The notes: generated from the sequence alone by a model not told the origin. Positions 32,345 through 41,290 are shown, numbered from the stretch's first letter. The stretch is 64,000 nt of DNA from an archaeon (GCA_021788415.1 JAJYKR010000003.1:62001-126000), one strand, 5' to 3'. Numbers and translations: made by a program.

Positions 32345-33420
32345 AGATGGAGGAGCAGGGGACTCCCGACGCTGGGCAGGCGTCGAAGTCAGTCACCGTC
32401 GTCCTGCTTGTTCTCCTGGCCTTCACCCTGGTCCTCGTCGTCCTTTCGTTCCCGGCCGGGGCCTACGCTGTCTTCAGCGGTGGGCTGTCGTCGAAGCTGG
32501 GATACGCGTCTTTTGTTCCGACGTTCCTTTGGCTTGGTCCGGAGTCGGTCCTCCTCCCGTTCACCGTCCCCATAGGCGGGGTCTTCCTCCTGATCAGCGC
32601 GGTCTACGTCGGGTTCTTCGTGCTCGGTTTCCTGCAGCCCAGGTCTCCCTTCGAAGCGGCGCGCGGGGCCTTCTCCTCCGGGGTCGGGGCCCTCGCGGGG
32701 AGCCCCTTCATCGTCACCCTCGTTGCGATTGGCTTCCTCAACTTCACAGCGATAATCGTCACCGCCCTTTCTCAGGCCGCCGCAGGCTCTGTCGGGAACC
32801 CCTTCTCTGGGGTGGACCCCCTCCTCGAGTTCGGCTCTCTCGCCATGGCCCCTCTCCGCGAGGAGTTCGGGTTCAGGATGGTGCTCATCGGCCTGGTCGC
32901 TTTCGTCCTGAGCATCGGCAAGCCGACCAGGGAGGCTCTCAGGGCGCTCTGGAGGCCGTCGGCGGCGTACGAAGGGGCCCTGGTCGGGGGCGGGGCGTCA
33001 GTCATAATCTGGGCCGCGACAGCGGCGAGCGCCGCGACCTTCGGGGTCTGCCACGTCACCTGTGGAGGAGGCGGGGGGTGGAACTGGTCCAAGCTCCCGG
33101 AGGCGACTTGGGGGGGTCTCGTCCTCGGGTACCTGTACGTGAAGTACGGGTTCCACGTGGCCGTCCTCACCCACTGGGGGATCGACTATCTCGGGAGCGT
33201 CTTCTCTTTCTTCGGCCAAGCCGCCTACGGCATCCCTGCAGGGTCGACCACCGCAGAGTACGTCCTCCAGTACCTCGTCGACGTCGACATGGTCCTCCTC
33301 TTTGGGCTCGCCTGCTTCATACTTGTGACCTATCTCGGGGTGAAGAAGTACCTGGGGACGAGAAGGGACGCCGGCGTGGTTGATAAGGGGCCGCCGCTCG
33401 GGGGAGGACTGGAAGCTTGA
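32341..33420 (+). CDS. CPBP (CAAX protease-like) membrane protein
   Basis: The 359-residue protein has about eight membrane helices and the CPBP intramembrane protease motifs: PLREEFGFR (EExxxR), ATFGVCH (FxxxH) and HWGIDYLG (HxxxD in place of HxxxN/D). Family members cleave prenylated or other membrane peptides, or act in self-protection. The GTG start overlaps the previous stop and has GGAG 5 bases before it; ATG 32347 is an alternative. Confidence 0.82.
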   Translation: MKMEEQGTPDAGQASKSVTVVLLVLLAFTLVLVVLSFPAGAYAVFSGGLSSKLGYASFVPTFLWLGPESVLLPFTVPIGGVFLLISAVYVGFFVLGFLQPRSPFEAARGAFSSGVGALAGSPFIVTLVAIGFLNFTAIIVTALSQAAAGSVGNPFSGVDPLLEFGSLAMAPLREEFGFRMVLIGLVAFVLSIGKPTREALRALWRPSAAYEGALVGGGASVIIWAATAASAATFGVCHVTCGGGGGWNWSKLPEATWGGLVLGYLYVKYGFHVAVLTHWGIDYLGSVFSFFGQAAYGIPAGSTTAEYVLQYLVDVDMVLLFGLACFILVTYLGVKKYLGTRRDAGVVDKGPPLGGGLEA

Positions 33421-33947
33421 CGGTCCTCGGCGCACCGATCCTGCGGGAGCTGGTCTCGAAGTACAGGTCGATCTACCCGTCAGACGAGAAAGCGTTCGAC
33501 GGGGACGGGTACGTCCTCACTGTGAGGGAGGACAGGACCCTCAACTACCTGGAGCACCGGAACATGGTCTCCCACGAGATCGTCTTCACCCCACCTGACT
33601 GCGTCGCCCACCTCACGTCAAAGAGCAGGTTCGGGAGGCTGGGGCTCTCGTTCCTCAATTCTGTGAAGGTCCACAGCGGCTTCGTCGGACGGCTCGCGTT
33701 GGAGCTCGTGAACCTGAGCAACGAAAGGACCCCGATCACCATCAGGAAGGGAGACCCCCTGATTCACATCGAGTTCCTGCGGAGGGAAGGGGCGCCCGAG
33801 CCTTACTCGGGGAGGTACATGTTCCAGTTCATGGACGAGCAGGAGACCGGGACCTACGCGCACATCCTTGCGGAGAACTTCCCCGCCCTCTACCCCCAAG
33901 AGAAGCTGGAACAGTGGGTGAAGGGAAGGCTCACCCGCGAAGACTGA
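33417..33947 (+). CDS. dUTPase/dCTP deaminase-fold protein
   Basis: The 176-residue protein matches the dCTP deaminase/dUTPase fold from LTSKSRFGRLGLSFLN through GFVGRLALELVNLS to GDPLIHIEF. The usual motif around the catalytic acid (I-D-x-G-[FY]) is here VKVHSGFVG: His and Ser stand where Asp and Pro are normal. The protein may thus be inactive or have another role. It starts with TTG overlapping the CPBP stop (TTGA). Nucleotide clean-up is the likely role if it is active. Confidence 0.7.
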   Translation: MTVLGAPILRELVSKYRSIYPSDEKAFDGDGYVLTVREDRTLNYLEHRNMVSHEIVFTPPDCVAHLTSKSRFGRLGLSFLNSVKVHSGFVGRLALELVNLSNERTPITIRKGDPLIHIEFLRREGAPEPYSGRYMFQFMDEQETGTYAHILAENFPALYPQEKLEQWVKGRLTRED

Positions 33948-34012
33948 GCCTCAGCGACGCGTGGTCCTTCCGACCCAGTAGCATACCACAGACGGCAAGG
34001 AGGCCTTCCCTG

Positions 34013-34558
34013 TCACACCGCCCCCATGGACCGACCCCAAGGTTCGGCAAGGTCGGAGAGCCCTTCCATGCGCGATAGCTTCTCCCGCAACACGAGGAGC
34101 TTCTGCCGCGTGTCCGGGTGCAGGAGGACACGGCAGAAAGCGTGCATGTCCGCGAATGCAGCGAAATCCGCCGGGTCGAGCCTCTCCGGGACCTCCTCAA
34201 ACCTCGACAGCGCCTTCGATATGTCCTGCTGGATGTCCGAATAGAGGGCGTATGCCTCCCTGACCGCCTTCCCCCTTGGCTCGAGGTCCAGAGCCCTCTT
34301 GCTGACGTACTTGGGGGCCCTCGCCCTGTACACCTTGGACTCGAGGTTCCTGATCCGCTTCGACCCTGTCTGCTCTATGACCCCAGCCCTCGTGAGCTTC
34401 GCTATCCGACGCCACATCTTCACCATTGGGACGTCGAGCTTCTTGGACAGCTCGGCTACCGAGCGGTCTGCAAAGACGAGCTCCCTGACTACCCTCGCGT
34501 TGAGCGAGTCGTCCAGGAGCCCTGCGTCCTCCGCCTCCAGCACATGGAGCCTTTTCAT
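34013..34558 (-). CDS. Winged-helix transcription regulator
   Basis: The 181-residue protein has an ArsR-like N-terminal winged helix: ARVVRELVFADRSVAELSKK, recognition helix VPMVKMWRRIAKLTRAG, wing RIRNLESKVYRARAPKYV. A helical C-terminal half may dimerise or sense a ligand. ATG 34558 is almost at the predicted transcript start. A palindrome lies between its TATA box and start codon, so self-repression is likely, and the divergent ABC exporter genes may be its target. Confidence 0.82.
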   Translation of the reverse strand: MKRLHVLEAEDAGLLDDSLNARVVRELVFADRSVAELSKKLDVPMVKMWRRIAKLTRAGVIEQTGSKRIRNLESKVYRARAPKYVSKRALDLEPRGKAVREAYALYSDIQQDISKALSRFEEVPERLDPADFAAFADMHAFCRVLLHPDTRQKLLVLREKLSRMEGLSDLAEPWGRSMGAV

Positions 34559-34561
34559 CGA

Positions 34562-34577
34562 GTGAAATCGATATCAC
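34562..34577. promoter_or_regulatory. Palindromic operator candidate
   Basis: GTGAAATCGATATCAC is a 16-base inverted repeat with 14 of 16 bases symmetric. It lies just before the regulator ATG and overlaps its predicted transcript start, where a bound dimer would block RNA polymerase. Confidence 0.5.
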
Positions 34578-34583
34578 GGAGGG

Positions 34584-34590
34584 TATATAT
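34584..34590. promoter_or_regulatory. TATA box of the regulator (readable on both strands)
   Basis: TATATAT is centred 27 bases before about 34560 on the minus strand (regulator ATG 34558). It reads equally well on the plus strand, giving a start near 34614 and a ~67-base leader for the exporter operon. Confidence 0.5.
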
Positions 34591-34680
34591 CACCTTCCCC
34601 GGCGGCACGGTAGAAGGGCTGCTTGGAGGATGAGACGCGCATGGACGAGACAGCTCCTGGGCGCGGGGTGGTAGCCGGGG

Positions 34681-36177
34681 TTGCAGAACATCGACCCTGT
34701 CTACTTCCTGACCCCTGCGATCACGGTCGCGTTCAGCTTCGGGCTGGCGGTCTACTGGCGCCTAAGGAGGAGGTTCTCCGGCTGGGTCCTCCTGACGTCG
34801 CTGGTCGCCTACGCAGGCGCCATCGCGTTGAAGGTGGTGCTGCAGGCACTCACCTACGCCCCCTTCGCGGCCGCCGTCGGCGGGAACCCGGCCGCCCTCG
34901 GAGTCTACTTCGGGGCCCAGACCGCCGTCTTCGAGGTGGGAGGGGCGTTCGCGGTCGCCCGGTACGCGGTGTCAAGGCAGAAACTCAACGCAGGCGACGC
35001 TGAAGGGTACGGCATCGGCCTGGCGATGTGGGAGAACGGGGTCCTTATCGGGGCCCTGGGGCTGGTCAACTACGTGGCGTACTACGCCATCCTCGGTTCG
35101 GGGGGCTCTCTGGCGACGCAGCTGTACAACACGCTCGTCGCGGACGCGCCGGCGCTCTTCAACCCCCCGTCGGCGGCGCTCCCCGTCGTCGGCCTGGCCG
35201 TCCTCGAAAGGGTCTCCTCTCTCCTGGGCCATTTCTCCTGGGGGTACCTCGTCGTCCTGGCGGCAGTCTTCAGGAGGAGGTCGCTCTTCCTCCTCGCCCT
35301 TCCGATGGGCTTCGGCATCGACTTCCTTGCCCCCTTCGCGGGGGCCATGGGCCCAGCCCTGTTCGAAGCCGCCGTCTTCGCCCTGAGCGCGGCCAGCCTG
35401 GCCGTGGCCCTCCTTGCGACCAAAGGCGTGAGGGGCGAGACGACGCGAGCTTCGAGACCCGGGGCCGAGGGGTCCCCCCAAACCCTGGCGAGAACGACAG
35501 TGCTGAGGTCCATGAGCTTCGGCAAGGTCTACATCGGGCTGGGCGTCCTGCTCCCCCTCCTGACGGACCTGCCTCTCGGCGCAGCCTCCAGCTCCGCGGG
35601 AGCCCAGGTCCCGGCCCTGATCGGCGAGCTTCCGGCTCTGATGGTCCCCATGGCCGTGATAGTGGGGTGCATGGGGGGGCTGATGGTCTTCGCCAGCGAC
35701 AGGAGCAAAGGGGTCTTCGAGTACCTGATCGCCTACGGCGTAGACACGTCCGCGATCTTCTGGTCTGTGCTGGAGGCCACCCTTGCGCTGGCCTCACTGA
35801 TCCTCGCCCTGGACCTGCTGGAGTCTGTGCTTGTGCTCGCCGCCCTTGGCACCGGGGTCGGCGCCGGGTTCATCGAGCTTGCTGTGTTCTACACCATCCC
35901 GTTGAGCCTGGCCGCCCCCGTGTTCATGAACGCCGCAGGCATGGTCTGGTCCTCGCTGACCAAACAGATGGTCGGGGTCAACACCCCGGTAGGCCTCGCC
36001 CCTCTGCTTGGCCTGGCGCCGGTCATGGTCGTCCTAACGCTTGCGGGCGTTGTCGGGACAGGAGGCTTCGTCCTTCTGACTGGGGGGACCACGGTCGGGC
36101 TGTTGGCGGCGGCGGGTCTGATGGTCTACGTCGCGACCAGGAAGATGAGCAGAGAGAGGTTCCTTTCAAATGCTTGA
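34681..36177 (+). CDS. YhfC-like domain fused to ABC-2 permease
   Basis: The 498-residue protein has two membrane parts. Residues 1-250 resemble the YhfC/CPBP-like intramembrane family: GYGIGLAMWENGVLIG (second acid-bearing helix), ERVSSLLGHFSWGYLV (ER-x5-H) and GFGIDFLAPF. Residues 270-498 form an ABC-2 type export permease of about six helices (SFGKVYIGLGV, then FASDRSKGVFEYLIAYGV). The next gene, an ABC ATPase, overlaps it by 8 bases, which supports the permease role. I know no described protein with this fusion; the N-terminal assignment is by motif and is moderate. TTG start. Confidence 0.7.
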   Translation: MQNIDPVYFLTPAITVAFSFGLAVYWRLRRRFSGWVLLTSLVAYAGAIALKVVLQALTYAPFAAAVGGNPAALGVYFGAQTAVFEVGGAFAVARYAVSRQKLNAGDAEGYGIGLAMWENGVLIGALGLVNYVAYYAILGSGGSLATQLYNTLVADAPALFNPPSAALPVVGLAVLERVSSLLGHFSWGYLVVLAAVFRRRSLFLLALPMGFGIDFLAPFAGAMGPALFEAAVFALSAASLAVALLATKGVRGETTRASRPGAEGSPQTLARTTVLRSMSFGKVYIGLGVLLPLLTDLPLGAASSSAGAQVPALIGELPALMVPMAVIVGCMGGLMVFASDRSKGVFEYLIAYGVDTSAIFWSVLEATLALASLILALDLLESVLVLAALGTGVGAGFIELAVFYTIPLSLAAPVFMNAAGMVWSSLTKQMVGVNTPVGLAPLLGLAPVMVVLTLAGVVGTGGFVLLTGGTTVGLLAAAGLMVYVATRKMSRERFLSNA

Positions 36178-37039
36178 TACCCCGATCCGGGAAGGGAGGG
36201 CGATCGTCGGCGTTGACGGAGTGGTCTCAGGATACTTCGGCAAGAGGGTCATCGACGGCATCTCTTTCGCCATCTCCGAGCCAGCCGTCTACGTGGTGTT
36301 GGGGCCGAACGGTGCCGGCAAGACCACCCTCCTGCGGACCCTCGCGGGGATACTGAAGCCCATCGAGGGGAGGGTCGAGATAAACGGCCACCCGAGCGAG
36401 AGCCAAGAGGCCAGGACTCAGATAGACTACATCACTCATCTGGACGGGATCCCCGAGGGGATGAACGTCGAAGGCGCCCTGCGCTTCTATGCAGGGATCC
36501 AGGGCGGGGACGACGAAGACGTCGCCAGAGTGGCGGACCTATTGAGCCTCGGGGAGTTCAGGCAGATGCGCTTCAACCAGCTCAGCCAGGGCCAGAAGAA
36601 GCGGGTCTCGGTGGCCCGGATATTCCTCAAGGAGAAGAGCGTCTACCTTCTGGACGAACCCACCAGCAACCTCGACCCCAAGGTCGCGGGGGAGATCAGG
36701 GAGCTGGTCCTGAAGCTCAGCAGGGACAGGGTCGTGCTCTATTCGTCCCATAACCTGTTCGAGGCAAGGGAGATCGGGAGCTACGTCATCGCCATAAAGA
36801 AAGGAAAGCTCGCCCTCTTCAGCAGGATAGACGAGATCAGGACCCAGAACTACGTGATCGGCGTGCGGACCTTGGGGGGCCCGGTCGCCCTGGAAGCCAA
36901 GAGGGAAGGGGATTACTACCTGTTCGAGCTCGACGGCCCTGAAGCGGTTCCAGACCTGGTCACGGACCTGACTTCGAAGGGGGTAAGGATACGGGAAGTG
37001 AAAGAGATGCAGAACCCTCTCGAAGAGCTGTTCAGGTAG
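36170..37039 (+). CDS. ABC exporter ATPase
   Basis: The 289-residue ATPase has Walker A GPNGAGKTT, a Q-loop near ITHLDG (His-Leu-Asp rather than a plain Gln), signature LSQGQKKR, Walker B VYLLDEPTSNLD and switch His in YSSHNLFEA. A C-terminal ~70-residue extension follows. It should drive the fused permease encoded by the overlapping upstream gene. Cargo is unknown. Confidence 0.9.
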   Translation: MLDTPIREGRAIVGVDGVVSGYFGKRVIDGISFAISEPAVYVVLGPNGAGKTTLLRTLAGILKPIEGRVEINGHPSESQEARTQIDYITHLDGIPEGMNVEGALRFYAGIQGGDDEDVARVADLLSLGEFRQMRFNQLSQGQKKRVSVARIFLKEKSVYLLDEPTSNLDPKVAGEIRELVLKLSRDRVVLYSSHNLFEAREIGSYVIAIKKGKLALFSRIDEIRTQNYVIGVRTLGGPVALEAKREGDYYLFELDGPEAVPDLVTDLTSKGVRIREVKEMQNPLEELFR

Positions 37040-37295
37040 GGCCCGACGGCACCTTCTGGTAGTCCCTCCGGGAACGCCTCTCGTGGCACTTCGGGCACCC
37101 TACCCTCCCCATGTACGGCAACGTCCACCCTCCCCCGGAGAGGATCTTCTCGTCCATGACCGGGGCCCTGAACACCTCGCCGCAGTCGGGGCACTTCAGC
37201 ATCTTCCCCCGGCCGAGCAACCAGAAGAGGAGGACAACGGCGACTATCGCCACAAGCGGAACAAGCGTGACCGCGTAAAGGGTAAGCGTGTCCAT
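37032..37295 (-). CDS. One-helix membrane protein with zinc ribbon
   Basis: The 87-residue protein has one membrane helix (about residues 7-28) and a cytoplasmic zinc ribbon, KCPDCGEVF and VGCPKCHER. Function unknown. Its 3' end overlaps the exporter ATPase gene by 8 bases in opposite orientation. Confidence 0.7.
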   Translation of the reverse strand: MDTLTLYAVTLVPLVAIVAVVLLFWLLGRGKMLKCPDCGEVFRAPVMDEKILSGGGWTLPYMGRVGCPKCHERRSRRDYQKVPSGPT

Positions 37296-37373
37296 GGCTC
37301 GCTCCCCGAGGCGAGAGTGTATTACAGATTTGCCTCTGTCTTGGCCTGCCGACTGACCAGGTCTATGGCTCCC

Positions 37374-38321
37374 CTAGATGCCGAGCGCGGACCTGAGCCC
37401 CTTGTACCTGTTCCTGATCGTGACTTCTGTGACCCCGGCTGCCTCGGCGACGTCCTTCTGGGTCTTGTCCTCCCCCTCCAGGGTGCACGCGACGTAGAGT
37501 GCAGCCGCTGCGAGCCCCATGGGGTCCTTCCCGGCCGAGATCCGCGTCTCCTCCGCCCTCTTGAGGATCTCCAACGCCCTCCGCTTCGTCTTCTCCGAGA
37601 GCCCTGCCTTCGAAGCGATCCTGGAGATGCACTTGGTGGGGTCCACCACGGGCATCTTGATGTCCATCTCCTTCAGGAGCAGCCTGTAGCATCTGGCGAT
37701 GTCCTTCTTCTTCACGTTGGACACCGCTGCGAGGTCTTTCAACGTCCTCGGTGTCTGGGTGTCGCGACACGCAGCGTACAGCGAAGCCGCGATTATGGCT
37801 GATATCGACCGCCCTCTCACCAGCCCCCTTTCAAGCGCCTTCCTGTAGATGTAGGCCCCCTTCTCGATGACAGCGTCAGAAACTGAAAGCTTGTCCGAGA
37901 GCCTGTCGAGCTCGCTGAAAGCCTGCCTGAGGTTTCTGTCAACCGGCTCGTGCACCTGGCTGCGCGAGTCCCAGGTCCTGAGCCTCTCCACCGTGGCTTT
38001 CATGGACGCCGAAAGCGACTTCCCCGAGGCGTCCTTGTTGATGCCGCCGATCACCGTCGCGAGCCCCATGTCGTGCATCGCGATGGAGGTGGGTATCCCT
38101 CCCCTGCTCCTGTCGTCCTTCTCTTCCTTGGAGAACGCCCTCCACTCGGGCCCGACCTCCTCGATCTTCTCCTTGACGACGAAGCCGCATGAGCCGCAGA
38201 AGAGCTCTCCTCCCGCGTTGTCGACTATCATTGGCCCCTTGCCGCAGCGGGGACACTTGTCGAGGGCCTTCTGCAGGCGCATCAGTCTTGAGAAGTCTTT
38301 GTCTGCGAACATTACCATCAC
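37374..38321 (-). CDS. tfb: Transcription initiation factor B (TFB)
   Basis: The 315-residue archaeal TFIIB homologue recruits RNA polymerase to TBP at promoters. It has the N-terminal zinc ribbon (KCPRCGKG, LFCGSCG), a B-finger/linker (EEVGPEWRAFSKEEK) and two cyclin repeats, the first around ASLYAACRDTQTPRTL and the second around AAAALYVACTLEG, with the C-terminal HTH VTEVTIRNRYKGL that contacts the BRE. Start GTG 38321, ATG 38318 or ATG 38312 cannot be distinguished. The TATATAT element at 38359-38365 precedes it. Confidence 0.95.
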   Translation of the reverse strand: MMVMFADKDFSRLMRLQKALDKCPRCGKGPMIVDNAGGELFCGSCGFVVKEKIEEVGPEWRAFSKEEKDDRSRGGIPTSIAMHDMGLATVIGGINKDASGKSLSASMKATVERLRTWDSRSQVHEPVDRNLRQAFSELDRLSDKLSVSDAVIEKGAYIYRKALERGLVRGRSISAIIAASLYAACRDTQTPRTLKDLAAVSNVKKKDIARCYRLLLKEMDIKMPVVDPTKCISRIASKAGLSEKTKRRALEILKRAEETRISAGKDPMGLAAAALYVACTLEGEDKTQKDVAEAAGVTEVTIRNRYKGLRSALGI

Positions 38322-38358
38322 TGGCGAAATACTTACATGGAACTCCCTCCGTCTCCAG

Positions 38359-38365
38359 TATATAT
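38359..38365 (-). promoter_or_regulatory. TATA box of tfb
   Basis: Minus-strand ATATATA predicts a start near 38335. Confidence 0.5.
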
Positions 38366-38503
38366 GCGTTGCGGTGAGATTGAGAGAATTTCAAGATATC
38401 TGCACTATCATGCAATATTCGGATGGTTTGTTCGCATCCGCGAAAACCTGAGAGTGCCTTGGTTTCAAATACTCAATTCGTCGACCGCCGATGTGAGCCA
38501 GAA

Positions 38504-39478
38504 GTGAAGGGGAAGCTCGGAGCCGCGGCGCCCGTTCTCAGGCCTGTCCTGGACACCTACATGGACTCGGCGGTCGCGGTGATAGGGTGCAGCTCTCGAG
38601 GGATGGCAAGGTACTCGTGCGAATACGATGTGCTCGTGGTGGGGAGCGAAGCGCGGCCCTCGAGGTCCCTGAGGATCGGAGATGACTTCGTGGAGCTGAG
38701 GTTCGCAACCGAGAAGGAGGTCCTGAAGCCGACCACCCCGGAGATAGCGTTGTCAATTGCCCTCGCGAAACCCATCAAAGACACCTCTCTCGTCCTTTCG
38801 ACCGCTTCCGCGACGAGCGCGGCCACGGCGTCCGACTCTGCGACCAGAGCGAGCAGGGCCCGGCTGGCTTCAGCGCTGAAGACCCTCGGCAGGGCCGAGG
38901 TCGCCCTTTCGCGCAAGGACCTGGTGGACGCGGACCTCTGGCTGCTCGCTTCGTCCTACGAGTTCGCCTACGCGATGCTCCTCTCCCACGAAGTCCTCCC
39001 GTCGCCGAGCCATCTCCTTACGCAGCTCAGGTCCGTCCCGAAGAGCGCTTCCGGCGGCTTCGAGGGCGTGTCCATCGGGAGCGGGTTGGAGGCAGCAGGG
39101 CGGGCGGGGTGCGGCGCGAGGCTGGAGGGGCTGACCGTGCTGCACGACCTCCTCCGCGAGAGCTCGAAGCCGGAGGTAGTCGAGTCTGCGTGGCCCGGGG
39201 TGAGAACCGAGATCCTCGCGGCCAAGGCGAACGAGCTCATCACGAGGGTGGAGCTCGCCGAGTGCTATTCGTTCCTCGGCCAAGAGCTCGTCGACGACCT
39301 GATGGAGCTTATGCGGAAGCATCCGAGGGCGACCCTCGCAGCCCTTACCTCGGGGAAAGACCAGCTTCTGGGGGAGAGGCTGGTGAGGCAGCTGGGGCTC
39401 GCGAGGGGGGAGAAGGGGATCCGGGCGGGGATGGACGTCCTGATGGCCCAGGTCAACCTCCTTGCGAAGAAAGGATGA
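38504..39478 (+). CDS. Nucleotidyltransferase-like protein of unknown function
   Basis: The protein has 324 residues from GTG 38504. The N-terminal part (VAVIGCSSRGMARYSCEYDVLVVG) recalls a nucleotidyltransferase fold with G-S-x10-D-x-[LV], the spacing of the acid-bearing strand. A long helical part follows (ARLASALKTLGRAEVALSRKD and beyond), like HEPN/helical partners. No catalytic claim is safe. TTTCAAATAC at 38462-38471 would give a start near 38493; ATG 38423 and TTG 38459 are in-frame alternatives. Confidence 0.6.
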   Translation: MKGKLGAAAPVLRPVLDTYMDSAVAVIGCSSRGMARYSCEYDVLVVGSEARPSRSLRIGDDFVELRFATEKEVLKPTTPEIALSIALAKPIKDTSLVLSTASATSAATASDSATRASRARLASALKTLGRAEVALSRKDLVDADLWLLASSYEFAYAMLLSHEVLPSPSHLLTQLRSVPKSASGGFEGVSIGSGLEAAGRAGCGARLEGLTVLHDLLRESSKPEVVESAWPGVRTEILAAKANELITRVELAECYSFLGQELVDDLMELMRKHPRATLAALTSGKDQLLGERLVRQLGLARGEKGIRAGMDVLMAQVNLLAKKG

Positions 39479-39567
39479 CGGCGCTCGTGCGCGGACCTCT
39501 CCGTTCCACCGCCGAGGGCCTTTCTTCGTCAAAGCCTTAAAGCACAGTCGACAAAGGCCGAAGTCCC

Positions 39568-40260
39568 TTGGAATCAAGCGGGAGCGATGCGCTGGCCAAG
39601 ATAGCTGGGAACGTGGTCGCGAGCTCTGACCCAGGGCGCGCCATGCGCGCCTGGAGGGAGAAGCTGGGCATCAAGCAGAAGGCGCTGGCAGACTCGCTCC
39701 GCATATCGGCGTCTGTGCTGAGCGACTACGAGAGCGGGCGGAGGCCGTCTCCGGGGGTCGGCTTCGTGAGGAGGTACATCGAGGCGCTCGTCAGGCTGGA
39801 TGAGAGCAAGGGGAGGGTCGTCGCTCAGCTCGTCTCCAGCGAAAAAGACGAGGCGATACTTTCGATCGGAGAGTTCCACGCTCCGGTCCCGGCGAGCAGG
39901 ATCCTGCAGGCGCTCGACGCGACGGTCCTGGCGGGGGACCCGGAGAGCGTGAGGCTCTACGGCTACACCGTCGTGGACAGCATCAAGACGATCGTCGCCC
40001 TTTCAGGGTACGACTTCTACCGGATCTTCGGCGCCACAACCGAAAGAGCCCTCGTGTTCACGAAAGTTGGGATGGGGAGGAGCCCTCTGGTGGCGATACG
40101 GGTGTCCCAACTGAAGCCCCGCGTGGTGGTCATCCACGGCCCCAGGGAGGTTGACCCGCTCGCCATAGACCTGGCCCGCCGGGAGGGGCTGGTGCTCGCC
40201 CTCTCCGGAGTCCCCAGCGAGGAAGCGGTGATCAGCGCACTGTCGTCGGTCGGGCGCTAG
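39568..40260 (+). CDS. XRE-type archaeal transcription regulator
   Basis: The 230-residue protein has a Cro/C1 helix-turn-helix (IKQKALADSLRISASVLSDYES, about residues 35-57) and a conserved ~130-residue C-terminal domain (AVALS/GYDFYRIFGATTERALVFTK region) seen in archaeal XRE regulators. Targets are unknown. TTG start directly at the predicted transcript start of CTTAAAGC (39537-39544). Its 3' end overlaps the convergent glycosyltransferase gene by 29 bases. Confidence 0.85.
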   Translation: MESSGSDALAKIAGNVVASSDPGRAMRAWREKLGIKQKALADSLRISASVLSDYESGRRPSPGVGFVRRYIEALVRLDESKGRVVAQLVSSEKDEAILSIGEFHAPVPASRILQALDATVLAGDPESVRLYGYTVVDSIKTIVALSGYDFYRIFGATTERALVFTKVGMGRSPLVAIRVSQLKPRVVVIHGPREVDPLAIDLARREGLVLALSGVPSEEAVISALSSVGR

Positions 40261-41290
40261 CGCCGAGGAGCGCCAGTATCTCGTCGGCGGCCTTCTTCTC
40301 TCCCGAGTATGGGCGGGGGGGACCTCTCTTGCCGAGCTTCGTGCGGACCAGCTCAAGGAGCCTGCCGGAGTCGGCGTTGCTGTATCCCAGGGCGGCGGCG
40401 TTGCGTTCCTGCTCGGCGTGGTTCCGGATCGGGATGGCGATGATGGGGGTCCCGGCGGCCGAAGCTTCGTCGATGGTGCTCTTCCCGGCTGTCGATACCA
40501 CGACGTCCGCGGAAGCCACCAGGTCCTGGTTGTCCTTCACCACCCCGAGGTCGTAGACGCCATCCCCACGGATCCTGGCCCCTCTGTTCCCTGTGATCAC
40601 GAGGGACAGGTCCCTGGGCCCAGCGCTCCTCAAGGACGCTGCGAGCCCCGCCGCCAGACCCACCCCTACCCCGCTCCCGCTCGCGCTGAACAGCACCATG
40701 TCTCCCATGGGGATCCCGTACTTCTGGCGGGTCCCCTCGGTCGACATCGTGGGCGCCCGCACTATCGGCCCCACGAACCTCCTGTTCCCGGAGTCTTCGC
40801 CCCACTCGGGCACGATGAGGAGGTCCACCCTGTCCTGCACCCCCCTGTACCACCCCTCGACCCTCCGCTCGAGGCGGCGCGAGAGCCACGACCTGGCGAA
40901 GCCGAGCTCGAGCTCGTCCGAAATGAACACCCGCCGCTCCCCCCTCCCTTCCGCCACCTCGACCCCGGAGAACTCCTCGTCGCAGACCACCAGCTCGTGG
41001 GGGTTGGAGGCGAAGAGCCGCTCGGCCCTCTTCATGTTCCCCTTGTTGGCCCACCAGGACCTGATGTACCAGAGGGAAGGCCATCGCATCTCCGTGCCTA
41101 CGACCGTTGGACCGCTGTCCTCGATGATGCCCTCCACCCGCGAGCCGTTCTCCCTGATGAAGTCGGCGGCCTTCCCTCCGGAGAAGAACAACACCTCCGC
41201 CCCCCTGCTTTCGAGCTCCCGCTTGAGGACGAGCGCTCGAGTCGCGTGCCCCAGCCCGACTGGGCTGACACCGAAGAGGATCCTGGGCAC
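40232..41290 (-). CDS. GT28-like glycosyltransferase
   Basis: The 352-residue GT-B protein starts ILFGVSPVGLGHATRALVLKRE, has a nucleotide-site region FSASGSGVGVGL and the C-terminal STAGKSTIDEASAAGTPIIA followed by NHAEQERNA. This is the same family type as the gene at 16221-17390, but they are not close copies. Donor and acceptor are unknown. GTG start; minus-strand TTTCAAAT at 41312-41319 is its likely TATA element. Confidence 0.82.
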   Translation of the reverse strand: MPRILFGVSPVGLGHATRALVLKRELESRGAEVLFFSGGKAADFIRENGSRVEGIIEDSGPTVVGTEMRWPSLWYIRSWWANKGNMKRAERLFASNPHELVVCDEEFSGVEVAEGRGERRVFISDELELGFARSWLSRRLERRVEGWYRGVQDRVDLLIVPEWGEDSGNRRFVGPIVRAPTMSTEGTRQKYGIPMGDMVLFSASGSGVGVGLAAGLAASLRSAGPRDLSLVITGNRGARIRGDGVYDLGVVKDNQDLVASADVVVSTAGKSTIDEASAAGTPIIAIPIRNHAEQERNAAALGYSNADSGRLLELVRTKLGKRGPPRPYSGEKKAADEILALLGASARPTTVR

